A stretch of 47,738 nt of DNA from JBKDZR01 sp047971485. GTDB lineage: Bacteria; Pseudomonadota; Alphaproteobacteria; Rhodobacterales; Rhodobacteraceae. Shown one piece after another: positions 1-7,516 of this stretch; positions within the stretch are counted from its first letter, which is position 1; the number at the start of each line of letters is the position of its first letter. The position numbers and the translations under genes are program-made. The DNA is taken from NCBI GenBank assembly GCA_047971485.1, contig JBKDZR010000044.1, positions 1 to 47,738 on the forward strand. Reading direction: 5' to 3'. A model generated the notes under the pieces. It saw only the letters and a list, made by a program, of their open reading frames with translations, made no database searches and was not told the DNA's origin.

Positions 1-168
1 ATCACTGGGGCGGCCCACCGGTCTGGCGCTCGGCCACCGTTAGCGCAATGCTCTGGGGTTTTGCTACCACGGCCACCATAAAACGCACCGTTCATAGGGC
101 AGATGCGCCAGCCCCCGGTCCGGCGCTGGCGCGGCTGGCGCGGCTGTGTCAGCGTCAACAAGGCCTCA
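1..168 (+). repeat. Interspersed repeat, copy A (cut by window edge)
   Basis: Non-coding repeat also present at 2877-3079 (same strand) and 24705-24884 (opposite strand). The first ~80 bases match the reverse complement of the third copy with only about three differences, counted by eye. The right part (about 105-140, CCCCCGGTCCGGCGCTGGCG) is identical in all three copies. A further tail at 154-168 (GTCAACAAGGCCTCA) is shared only with the second copy. The left end lies outside the window. The repeat stops about 30-40 bases before the recognisable part of the broken YqfO-like gene. I do not recognise a named family. Confidence 0.85.
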
Positions 169-189
169 GAGCGGTCATTTTCCAAGGCC

Positions 190-529
190 ATTGATATTAG
201 ACCGGTCTACAGGATCGTCGTCTTCGTTCCGGACAACGCGCTGGAGGCCGTGATCGCGGCCATAACGGCCTGTCACGCCCTCACGGTCGGCCGGTATGAC
301 AACGTGCTGTGGTATACGACCCTGCCCGGGGTCGAACAGTTTTCCCCCCGCGCCCGGCGCGAACCCCACGCTTGGGGAAACCGGAAAGCTGACCGCGTGC
401 CCATCCATGCGGCTTGAATTTTCGCTCCCCCGGGACGAGCGGATTCTGGACACCGTTCTCGACGCGATCCTTCGGGCCCATCCCTGGGAACACCCGGTGA
501 TCAACGTCTCGGAACAACGGGAACTGTAG
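190..529 (+). pseudogene. Frameshifted YqfO/NIF3-C-terminal-like gene
   Basis: Two frames together give one ~105-residue protein of the YqfO family (the CutA-like insert domain of NIF3 proteins found as a stand-alone protein, function poorly known). Frame one reads YRIVVFVPDNALEAVIAAI, then GRYDNVLWYTTLPGVEQF. After a +1 shift it continues GANPTLGETGKLTACPSMRL and ends with a region containing LRAHPWEHPVINV. These match the family's N-terminal strand, its G-x-YD motif, its GANP-x-GE-x-G-x-L motif and its AHPYEEP-like end. The shift lies in TTTTCCCCCC at 340-349: one extra T or C explains it. No normal start codon precedes the homologous part. The only ATG in frame (103) is inside the repeat, and the nearest alternatives are ATT at 190 and 196. 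The gene is therefore probably broken at both the start and the middle, unless the homopolymer is a sequencing error. It converges on dapB. Confidence 0.75.
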
Positions 530-554
530 GCCCGGCCCGGACGACAGGCGCGGC

Positions 555-1373
555 TCACCCCGCAGTCAGGCCCAGGACATCCATCATCGAATAATGCCCC
601 GGCGCCTTGCCCTGGCCCCACAGCGCGGCGCGCAGGGCGCCCCGGGCAAAGATCGCGCGGTCGGTGGCGATATGGCGCAGGATCACCCGCTCACCCGGAC
701 CCGCAAAGATCACATCATGTTCACCCACGACATCGCCACCCCGGATCGCCGCGAACCCGATGGCCCCGGATTTGCGGGCCCCGGTGATTCCATCGCGGCC
801 CCGATCGGCGGCATCCGCCAGCGCCACACCCCGGCCCTCGGCGGCGGCCTCGCCCAGCATCAGTGCCGTGCCCGACGGCGCATCGACCTTGTGGCGATGG
901 TGGGCCTCGACCACCTCGATATCGAAGCTTTCATCCAGCGCCGCCGCCACCTGACGGGTCAAACCGACCAGCAGGTTCACCCCAAGGCTCATGTTGCCAG
1001 CACGCACCACCACCGCCTGGCGGGCGGCCGCGTCGATGCGCGCTATATCATCCTCGGTGAAGCCTGTGGTGCCGATCACATGAACCGCACGCGCCTGGGC
1101 GGCCAGTTCCGCATAGGCCACGGTTGCGGCAGGGGCGGTGAAGTCGATCACCGCCTGGGCCCTGGCGAAGGCCTTCAGGGGATCATCTGTCGCCACGACC
1201 CCCAGAGCCGGGCCGCCCATGGCCTCACCGACATCACGGCCAGCCCAGGCATCCCCCGGCGCCACGACGGCCCCTGCCAGCCGGGCCTTTTCGCTTTCAC
1301 TGATCGCGCGGATCAGCATCTGCCCCATGCGCCCATTGGCCCCCGTCACCACGATCCCCGGCAGGTCCGTCAT
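555..1373 (-). CDS. dapB: 4-hydroxy-tetrahydrodipicolinate reductase
   Basis: Catalyses the NAD(P)H-dependent reduction step of the diaminopimelate/lysine pathway in the cytoplasm. The 272-residue protein has the usual family length. The nucleotide-binding loop GANGRMG is at residues 11-17. The substrate/catalytic block EAHHRHKVDAPSGTA (about 157-170) carries the expected paired histidines and the lysine of the DapB family. The ATG at 1373 is preceded by AAGGAG at a spacing of 8 bases. A longer frame to 1427 exists, but it lacks a ribosome site and adds residues atypical of the family. The gene stands alone on the minus strand, divergent from rbfA, a common arrangement in Rhodobacterales. Confidence 0.95.
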   Translation of the reverse strand: MTDLPGIVVTGANGRMGQMLIRAISESEKARLAGAVVAPGDAWAGRDVGEAMGGPALGVVATDDPLKAFARAQAVIDFTAPAATVAYAELAAQARAVHVIGTTGFTEDDIARIDAAARQAVVVRAGNMSLGVNLLVGLTRQVAAALDESFDIEVVEAHHRHKVDAPSGTALMLGEAAAEGRGVALADAADRGRDGITGARKSGAIGFAAIRGGDVVGEHDVIFAGPGERVILRHIATDRAIFARGALRAALWGQGKAPGHYSMMDVLGLTAG

Positions 1374-1487
1374 CCCATCGTCTCCTTCACGCTGTTCCCC
1401 CGGGGTCTGACGCCACGGCGCGGCCATGTCAAACCCGGCACGTCAAACCCGGTTGCGGGATGGGCCGTGATCCCCTAGAGGGGCGGC

Positions 1488-1892
1488 ATGGCACGGCATC
1501 ACGGACATCACGAGGGCAGCGGCCCTTCCCAGCGGCAATTGCGCGTGGCCGAGGTCATTCGCCGCGCCCTGTCGGATGCGCTGATGCGTGGCGATGTGCA
1601 TGACCCCGCGCTGAACGCCATGTCGATCACCGTGGGCGAGGTCCGCACTTCGCCGGATCTGCGGGTGGCCACGGCCTATGTCATGCCACTGGGCGGTCAG
1701 CACGCCAAGGAAGCGCTGGATGCCCTGCGCCGCAACCGCCACGAATTGCGCCGCGCGGTGAACAAGGCCACCAGCCTGAAGTTCAGCCCCGAGCTGCGCT
1801 TTGCCATCGACGAAACCTTCGACAAGATGGACACCACCCGCCGCCTGTTCGACCGCGACGACGTGCGCCGGGATCTCGACAAAGAGGACTGA
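1488..1892 (+). CDS. rbfA: 30S ribosome-binding factor A
   Basis: Cytoplasmic assembly factor that binds free 30S subunits, assists 16S rRNA 5'-end maturation and is needed for cold adaptation. The 134-residue protein shows the RbfA opening S-x-RQLRVAEVIRRALSDAL, the central block DPALNAMSITVGEVRTSPDL, and the closing helix with F-x-IDETFDKMDTTRRLF. This is a KH-type fold of normal length plus a short acidic tail. The stop is 4 bases before the truB start, so the two are almost certainly co-transcribed and translationally linked. Confidence 0.95.
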   Translation: MARHHGHHEGSGPSQRQLRVAEVIRRALSDALMRGDVHDPALNAMSITVGEVRTSPDLRVATAYVMPLGGQHAKEALDALRRNRHELRRAVNKATSLKFSPELRFAIDETFDKMDTTRRLFDRDDVRRDLDKED

Positions 1893-1896
1893 GCCC

Positions 1897-2814
1897 ATGG
1901 GCCGCAAACGCAAGGGGCGTGACGTTTCCGGCTGGATCGTCATCGACAAGCCCGCTGGCATGACCTCGAACGCCGTAGTCGGCAAGGTCCGCTGGGCCTT
2001 CGACGCGAAGAAGGCGGGCCATGCCGGCACGCTGGATCCGGCCGCCACCGGGGTGTTGGCCATCGCCCTGGGCGAGGCGACCAAAACCGTGCCCTATATC
2101 ACCGACGCGCTGAAGGCCTATCGCTTCACCGTGCGCTTCGGGCAGGCAACCAACACCGACGATGCCGAGGGCGAGGTGATCGAGACCAGCGAGCAGCGCC
2201 CCACGGATGATCAGATCCGCGCCGCCCTGCCCCGCTTTACCGGCGATATCGAACAGGTGCCGCCGCAGTTTTCCGCCGTGAAGGTCGACGGCCAGCGCGC
2301 CTATGCCCTGGCCCGGCAAGGCGAAGAGATGGACCTGGCCGCGCGCCCCCTTTGGGTAGACACTCTGGAACTGATTGAACGCCCCGATGCCGATCACGCC
2401 GTTCTGGAAATGGCCTGTGGCAAGGGCGGCTACGTACGGTCCATCGCCCGCGATCTGGGCCGCACTCTGGGCTGCCTCGGGCATGTGACGGAACTGCGCC
2501 GCGTCTGGTCAGGCCCGTTCGAACCCGAGGATGGCGTCCCCCTGGAGACCTTGGAGGCCGAGGCCAAGTCCCCCGAACTGGATCGTTTCCTTCTACCACT
2601 GGAGGCCGGGCTGGACGGGCTGCCGGAACTGCCCTGCAACCAGATCGCCGCCGCAAGACTGCGCCACGGCAACCCCGCGCCGGTTCTGTCCTCCGAGGCT
2701 GACTATGGCGATGAGGCCTGGGCCTCGCATCAGGGCCGGGCGGTGGCCGTGGGCGTCTACAAGGCCGGCGAGTTGCACCCCAGCCGGGTTTTTGTCGAAC
2801 CCACGCAGGGTTGA
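1897..2814 (+). CDS. truB: tRNA pseudouridine(55) synthase
   Basis: Isomerises U55 to pseudouridine in the T-loop of tRNAs. The 305-residue protein has KPAGMTS at about 19-24 and the catalytic signature HAGTLDPAATGVL, in which Asp47 is the nucleophile. It also has YRFTVRFGQATNTDDAEG and GGYVRSIARDLG, characteristic of TruB. The start ATG at 1897 gives MGRKRKGRD; the reading frame is open further upstream, but that portion overlaps rbfA out of phase and is not TruB-like. It follows rbfA by 4 bases. The second repeat copy starts about 60 bases downstream. Confidence 0.95.
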   Translation: MGRKRKGRDVSGWIVIDKPAGMTSNAVVGKVRWAFDAKKAGHAGTLDPAATGVLAIALGEATKTVPYITDALKAYRFTVRFGQATNTDDAEGEVIETSEQRPTDDQIRAALPRFTGDIEQVPPQFSAVKVDGQRAYALARQGEEMDLAARPLWVDTLELIERPDADHAVLEMACGKGGYVRSIARDLGRTLGCLGHVTELRRVWSGPFEPEDGVPLETLEAEAKSPELDRFLLPLEAGLDGLPELPCNQIAAARLRHGNPAPVLSSEADYGDEAWASHQGRAVAVGVYKAGELHPSRVFVEPTQG

Positions 2815-2876
2815 TCCCGACAGCCCCGCCCCTTGCGGGGGACGGCTTAGCAGACAAAGCTGTCGTCCATCCCCTC

Positions 2877-3079
2877 GGCGCGGGACAAGCCCGGAACGGG
2901 CGCCGCGCCAGCGCCGGACCGGCCCACCGGTCTGGCGCGCGGCCACCGTTAGCGCAATGCTCTGGGGTTTGGCTACCACGGCAGCCATGAACCGCGCTGA
3001 TCACAAGGTGGGTGCGCCAGCCCCCGGTCCGGCGCTGGCGCGGCTGGCTCTGCTGGTGGCTAAGGTCAACAAGGCCTCA
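2877..3079 (+). repeat. Interspersed repeat, copy B
   Basis: Complete copy of the repeat also found at 1-168 and, inverted, at 24705-24884. Shared blocks in order are ACAAGCCCGGAACGGGCGCC, CCACCGGTCTGGCGC, GGCCACCGTTAGCGCAATGC, and CCCCCGGTCCGGCGCTGGCG. Only this copy carries a perfect 21-base inverted repeat (2902-2922 against 3024-3044), so it could fold into a long stem enclosing about 100 bases. It fills most of the truB to DUF1643 gap. A reading frame across the element is open in all three copies, but no start signal supports translation. Confidence 0.85.
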
Positions 3080-3141
3080 AACCAGACCACCACGAAAGCG
3101 CCGCCCTTGCAGCCCCTCCCCCTGACAGCTACCCATCCCCC

Positions 3142-3657
3142 ATGATTACACGGACCTTCCAAAAGGGCGATGCCGCCTCGACCGCCGTCTATTCGGATTG
3201 TGAACGTTACCGCTACAGCCTGACGCGGATCTGGGATCCGGCCGGGGGACGGGTGCTGTTTGTCATGCTCAATCCCTCGACCGCAACGGAATACCAGAAC
3301 GACCCCACGGTGGAGCGCTGCGAACGCCGGGCCCGCACCCTGGGCTATGGCAGCTTCACCGTCTGCAACATCTTTGCCTGGCGCGACACCGACCCGCGCA
3401 AGATGCGCGCCGCCTCCGAGCCGGTCGGCCCCGGCAATGACGCCGCCATCGCCGAAGCCTGCGCCAGCGCCGATGCGGTGATCTGCGCCTGGGGCACCCA
3501 TGGCGCGCATCTGGATCGCGGCCAGGCCGTCAGCACACTGATCCGGGCCTCTGGTGCCGCACCGCTGCATCTGGGCCTGACCAAGGGCGGGCACCCGAAA
3601 CATCCGCTCTACCTGCCCTATGCCCAGGCCCCGGAACCCTGGCTGATACCGAATTGA
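3142..3657 (+). CDS. DUF1643 family protein
   Basis: A 171-residue soluble protein of the DUF1643 family, whose biochemical role is not established. Visible family features are Y-x-LTRIWDP near residue 30, the block VLFVMLNPSTATEYQNDPTV at 39-58, CERRARTLGYGSFTVCNIFAWRDTDP, NDAAI, a central ICAWGTHG, and a C-terminal KGGHPKHPLYLPY. No signal peptide or membrane segment is seen. The ATG at 3142 has no obvious ribosome site; the frame agrees with the normal family start. It sits alone between repeat copy B and rpsO. Confidence 0.85.
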   Translation: MITRTFQKGDAASTAVYSDCERYRYSLTRIWDPAGGRVLFVMLNPSTATEYQNDPTVERCERRARTLGYGSFTVCNIFAWRDTDPRKMRAASEPVGPGNDAAIAEACASADAVICAWGTHGAHLDRGQAVSTLIRASGAAPLHLGLTKGGHPKHPLYLPYAQAPEPWLIPN

Positions 3658-3791
3658 GCCTTTCCTTTCCGGCGGTTTTCGGCTAAGGGGCGGCCCTGTG
3701 CCGCTGTCAGCGGCATGATTTTCTCCACGGGCCCTGCTGGACGACATCCCGGCTTGTGCCATCACAACCCTTCAAGACAAAGGAGATCCCG

Positions 3792-4061
3792 ATGTCGATT
3801 ACCGTCGAAGAAAAAGCGCGCGTCATCAAGGAATACGGCACCAAAGAGGGCGACACCGGTTCGCCCGAGGTTCAGGTTGCCATCCTGTCGTCGCGCATCG
3901 CAACCCTGACCGAGCACTTCAAGACCCACGCCAAGGACAACCATTCCCGGCGCGGTCTGCTGAAGCTGGTCGCGCAGCGCCGGAAGCTTCTGGACTATCT
4001 GAACAAGAAAGATGCGGCCCGTTACCAGGACCTCATCAAACGTCTGGGCCTGCGCCGCTGA
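3792..4061 (+). CDS. rpsO: 30S ribosomal protein S15
   Basis: Binds the central domain of 16S rRNA and helps form inter-subunit bridge B4. The 89 residues are the exact usual length, beginning MSITVEEKARVIKEY and containing GDTGSPEVQVAILSSRI and KDNHSRRGLLKLVAQRRKLL, the S15 signature. The ATG at 3792 follows AAAGGAGATCCCG, a strong ribosome site, which decides against the in-frame ATG at 3756. As in most proteobacteria it is followed by pnp, here with a likely terminator or attenuating hairpin between them. Confidence 0.97.
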   Translation: MSITVEEKARVIKEYGTKEGDTGSPEVQVAILSSRIATLTEHFKTHAKDNHSRRGLLKLVAQRRKLLDYLNKKDAARYQDLIKRLGLRR

Positions 4062-4069
4062 GCCTTTGG

Positions 4070-4098
4070 AACGCGCCTTGAGGGGCGCGTTTCGTTTT
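4070..4098 (+). terminator. Rho-independent terminator after rpsO
   Basis: Stem AACGCGCC (4070-4077) pairs with GGCGCGTT (4084-4091) around a 6-base loop, followed by a T-rich stretch TCGTTTTCG. It lies 9 bases after the rpsO stop and would end, or partly attenuate, rpsO transcripts before pnp. Confidence 0.75.
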
Positions 4099-4101
4099 CG
4101 C

Positions 4102-4160
4102 CCCCTCCTCTGACACGACCATGAGGGGTGATCCGGTCTGTTCCGCAGGGCCTGGCGGAA
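4102..4160 (+). promoter_or_regulatory. pnp leader hairpins (possible autoregulation site)
   Basis: Two short inverted repeats lie in the 190-base rpsO-pnp gap: CCCCTC (4102-4107) with GAGGGG (4123-4128), and TTCCGC (4141-4146) with GCGGAA (4155-4160). In E. coli a pnp leader stem cut by RNase III mediates autoregulation by PNPase. Whether these stems play that role is inference from position only. Confidence 0.3.
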
Positions 4161-4251
4161 GGGACACGTGGACACCACCAAGGCCACGGGCAACACGGCC
4201 CGTACGCAACATGATGACCGGGGAGGGCCCCGGCCAGAAATAGGAACGAGA

Positions 4252-6390
4252 ATGTTCAACGTTACCAAGAAATCCATGCAGTGGGGCGAAGAAACGCTGA
4301 CACTGGAAACCGGCAAGGTCGCGCGTCAGGCCGACGGATCGGTCATCGCCACGCTGGGCGAGACATCCGTCATGGCCAACGTCACCTTCGCCCGGACGCA
4401 AAAACCGGGGCAGGACTTCTTCCCCCTGACCGTGCACTATCAGGAAAAATACTATGCCGCCGGCAAGATCCCCGGTGGCTTCTTCAAGCGTGAGGCCCGC
4501 CCCACCGAGAAGGAAACCCTGACCGCGCGTCTGATCGACCGCCCGATCCGCCCGCTCTTCGTGCCCGGCTTCAAGAACGAAGTTCTGGTCATGTGCACCG
4601 TGCTGTCCCACGATCTGGTCAATGATCCCGATGTCGTGGCGATGATCGCCGCCTCGGCCGCGCTGACCATTTCCGGCGTGCCGTTCATGGGCCCGATCGC
4701 CGGCTGCCGCGTCGGCTTTGCCGATGGCGAATACGTGCTGAACCCCGAAATCGACGACATGCACAACCTGCGCAACAACCCCGAGCAGCGCCTCGATCTG
4801 GTTGTCGCGGGCACGGCCAATGCCGTGATGATGGTCGAATCCGAGGCCTATGAGCTGAGCGAAGCGGAAATGCTGGGCGCCGTCAAATTCGGCCACGAGC
4901 AGATCAAGCCAGTGATCGACCTGATCATCAGCCTGGCCGAAGAATCCGCCAAGGAACCCTTCGACTTCACCGCCCCGGATTACGCCGATCTCTATGCCGC
5001 TGTGAAAGCCGCCGGCGAGGATCAGATGCGCGCCGCTTTCGCCCTGCGCGACAAGCAGGAACGGACCACGGCGATCAGCGCCGCCCGTGCCGCCATCACC
5101 GAGAAGCTGACCGAAGACCAGCGCGACGACGCCAACCTCGGCTCGGCCTTCAAGAAGCTGGAAAGTGGCATCCTGCGTGGCGACATCATCAAGGGCGGTG
5201 CCCGGATTGACGGTCGTGATCGCGTGACCGTGCGCCCGATCAACAGCGAGGTCGGCCTGCTGCCCCGCACCCACGGCTCGGCACTGTTCACCCGCGGCGA
5301 AACCCAGGGCCTGGTGGTCACCACCCTGGGCACCGGCGATGACGAGCAGATGATCGACGCGCTGCAGGGGACCTATCGGTCGAACTTCCTGCTGCACTAC
5401 AACTTCCCCCCCTACTCGGTGGGCGAAGTGGGCCGTGTCGGCAGCCCTGGCCGCCGCGAGATTGGCCCTGGCAAGCTGGCCTGGCGCGCCCTGCAGGCGG
5501 TTCTGCCGGCGGCGACGGATTTCCCCTACACGATCCGGCTGGTCTCGGAGATCACCGAATCGAACGGGTCGTCCTCGATGGCTTCGGTCTGTGGTGGCTC
5601 GCTGTCGATGATGGATGCCGGTGTGCCGCTGAAGGCCCCGGTGGCCGGTGTCGCCATGGGCCTGATCCTGGAAGAGGACGGCCAGTTCGCCGTTCTGACC
5701 GACATCCTGGGCGATGAGGATCACCTGGGCGACATGGACTTCAAGGTTGCGGGTACCGAAAACGGCATCACCAGCCTGCAGATGGACATCAAGGTTGCCG
5801 GCATCACCCCGGAAATCATGGAACAGGCCTTGGCCCAGGCCAAGGACGGCCGTCTGCACATCCTCGGCGAAATGGCCAAGGCCCTGACCGAAGGCCGGAC
5901 CGAGTTCTCGGCCCACGCGCCCCGCATCGAGACCATGCAGATCCCCACCGACAAGATCCGCGAAGTGATCGGTTCAGGCGGCAAGGTGATCCGCGAGATC
6001 GTGGAAACCTCGGGCGCCAAGGTCGATATCAACGATGATGGCGTGATCAAGATCGCCTCGGCCAATGCCGAAGCCATCCAGAAGGCCTATGACATGATCC
6101 ATTCGATCGTGGCCGAGCCCGAGGAAGGCAAGGTCTACAAGGGCAAGGTCGTGAAGATCGTCGATTTCGGCGCCTTCGTGAACTTCTTCGGCAAGCGCGA
6201 CGGGCTGGTCCATGTCAGCCAGATCGAGAACCGCCGCCTGAACCATCCCTCGGATGTGCTGAAGGAAGGCCAGGAGGTCTGGGTCAAGCTGCTGGGCTTT
6301 GACGATCGCGGCAAGGTGCGCCTGTCGATGAAAATCGTAGACCAGGCAACCGGCGAAGAGGTCAAGAAGGAAGAGGAAGAGGCCGAATAA
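4252..6390 (+). CDS. pnp: Polyribonucleotide nucleotidyltransferase (PNPase)
   Basis: Phosphorolytic 3'-5' exoribonuclease and RNA polymerase of the RNA degradosome; trimeric and cytoplasmic. The 712-residue protein shows two RNase PH domains (about 10-230 and 310-545) with FFKREARPTEKETLTARLID and GDEDHLGDMDFKVAGT, the metal-binding region. A KH domain follows (about 555-615, IREVIGSGGKVIREI), then an S1 domain (about 620-690, GKVVKIVDFGAFVNFFGKRDGLVHVSQ in two overlapping parts). It ends in an acidic tail. The ATG at 4252 (MFNVTKKS) follows AGGAACGAGA; an in-frame ATG at 4168 adds 28 residues that are atypical. A strong terminator follows. Confidence 0.97.
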   Translation: MFNVTKKSMQWGEETLTLETGKVARQADGSVIATLGETSVMANVTFARTQKPGQDFFPLTVHYQEKYYAAGKIPGGFFKREARPTEKETLTARLIDRPIRPLFVPGFKNEVLVMCTVLSHDLVNDPDVVAMIAASAALTISGVPFMGPIAGCRVGFADGEYVLNPEIDDMHNLRNNPEQRLDLVVAGTANAVMMVESEAYELSEAEMLGAVKFGHEQIKPVIDLIISLAEESAKEPFDFTAPDYADLYAAVKAAGEDQMRAAFALRDKQERTTAISAARAAITEKLTEDQRDDANLGSAFKKLESGILRGDIIKGGARIDGRDRVTVRPINSEVGLLPRTHGSALFTRGETQGLVVTTLGTGDDEQMIDALQGTYRSNFLLHYNFPPYSVGEVGRVGSPGRREIGPGKLAWRALQAVLPAATDFPYTIRLVSEITESNGSSSMASVCGGSLSMMDAGVPLKAPVAGVAMGLILEEDGQFAVLTDILGDEDHLGDMDFKVAGTENGITSLQMDIKVAGITPEIMEQALAQAKDGRLHILGEMAKALTEGRTEFSAHAPRIETMQIPTDKIREVIGSGGKVIREIVETSGAKVDINDDGVIKIASANAEAIQKAYDMIHSIVAEPEEGKVYKGKVVKIVDFGAFVNFFGKRDGLVHVSQIENRRLNHPSDVLKEGQEVWVKLLGFDDRGKVRLSMKIVDQATGEEVKKEEEEAE

Positions 6391-6420
6391 GCGCCTTGTT
6401 TCCCTGAGCATCCCTTTCGG

Positions 6421-6454
6421 AAAGGACCCCGCGCTGCCGGGGTCCTTTTCTTTT
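6421..6454 (+). terminator. Rho-independent terminator of pnp
   Basis: Stem AAAGGACCCCG (6421-6431) pairs with CGGGGTCCTTT (6438-6448) around a 6-base loop, followed by TCTTTT. It starts 30 bases after the pnp stop and is a textbook intrinsic terminator. Confidence 0.9.
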
Positions 6455-6697
6455 GGGCGGATGCCCCCCGCACCCGCTGCCAAAACCCCGTCCGACTGCC
6501 TTCAAAGGGTGTGGACTTTCGACCTGCCTGTGGCATTTCGGGGAAAAGATGCCTCCCTGAAACGCTATAGGATGGTGATTTCACGCATTTCTTAACCGAA
6601 AAAGTCTATCAGCTTTTTCTCGAATTGCTTTCGTCGCGCTGACGGGTTTTCGGCGTCCCAGAGTTCCACCCAGTGTGGCAACACAGTTCCACATCGT
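6455..6697. other. Intergenic region between pnp and iclR
   Basis: Convergent gap with no convincing gene. The only structure seen is a weak inverted repeat GAAAAAG (6598-6604) / CTTTTTC (6613-6619). Read on the minus strand it could form a low-GC terminator about 80 bases beyond the iclR stop. Confidence 0.4.
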
Positions 6698-7516
6698 CTA
6701 CGGCCCCTCCCGCCAGCCCAACTGCACCGACAGGTTCTGCGCTTCCGCCCCGACAATTGCCTGCAGTTCCGTTTCGCTGCCTACCATCAGCATCTGCGGC
6801 ACCGGCCCGATCACGTTCAGCGCGGCCACCACCTGGCCGGCACCATTGCGCACCGGGGCAGCGAAGCTGGCAATGCCCGGATCAAAGGCCGATTCCCCCA
6901 TCACATGGCCCCGCGCGGCATCCTCATGGGCCCGATCCAGCAGTGCGTCCAGCGGCGGGGGTGGCTGATCGGGGTGGTCGGACAGCATACGGGGATAAAG
7001 GCCCGTCACAGCTTCATCCCCCATATCCGCCAACAGAACCCGGCCGCTGACCGTGCTGTGGGCCGGCAGACGCATGCCGATCTGCAGGTTGGAGATCACC
7101 CGGACCGAGGGCGCCACCCGCGCCAAATAGACCGTCTCGGTGCCGTCCAGTTCCACCAGATGGGCGGCCAGCCCCGTGGCCTGGCTGATCCGGCGCAGGA
7201 ACGGATGGACGATCTCGATCAGCGGGCGCGCGGCGAGAAAGGCAAACCCCAGCGTCATCACCCGCGAGGTCAGCGCATAGCGGCGGGTTTCCGGGTCGCG
7301 CGACAGGAAGCCCTCTTTCTCCAGCGTATACACCAGACGATAGGTGCTGGAGCGCGACAACCCTGCCGCCTCGGCCAGCTCAGCCAGGGTCAGGTCGCTT
7401 TGCTGCCCGTTGAACACCTGCAACAGAAACAGCCCGCGCGCCAGGCCCGGCACCACATAGCGCGGGTCCACATCGTCGCGGCCGCGCAGATCATCGGCGC
7501 CCTCATCCATCGTCAT
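6698..7516 (-). CDS. IclR-family transcriptional regulator
   Basis: DNA-binding regulator with an N-terminal winged helix (about 25-85: LTLAELAEAAGLSRSSTYRL and EKEGFLSRD) and a C-terminal IclR effector domain (about 95-270: GLAAHLVELDGTETVYLARV, GMRLPAHSTVSGRVLL, ASFAAPVRN). At 272 residues it is normal size. The ATG overlaps the stop of the upstream MFS gene (ATGA), so the two are co-translated; a second ATG lies two codons later. It probably controls the MFS transporter and the divergent prpD-caiB operon in response to a pathway acid. The effector and DNA site are unknown. Confidence 0.9.
   Translation of the reverse strand: MTMDEGADDLRGRDDVDPRYVVPGLARGLFLLQVFNGQQSDLTLAELAEAAGLSRSSTYRLVYTLEKEGFLSRDPETRRYALTSRVMTLGFAFLAARPLIEIVHPFLRRISQATGLAAHLVELDGTETVYLARVAPSVRVISNLQIGMRLPAHSTVSGRVLLADMGDEAVTGLYPRMLSDHPDQPPPPLDALLDRAHEDAARGHVMGESAFDPGIASFAAPVRNGAGQVVAALNVIGPVPQMLMVGSETELQAIVGAEAQNLSVQLGWREGP

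Noticed and set aside
2824..2840. CCCCG/CGGGG hairpin after truB as a terminator
   Set aside because: Only a 5-base stem and no T-run; could be chance in GC-rich DNA next to the repeat.
4036..5916. A 626-codon minus-strand open frame
   Set aside because: Antisense shadow of pnp with no ribosome site or domain.
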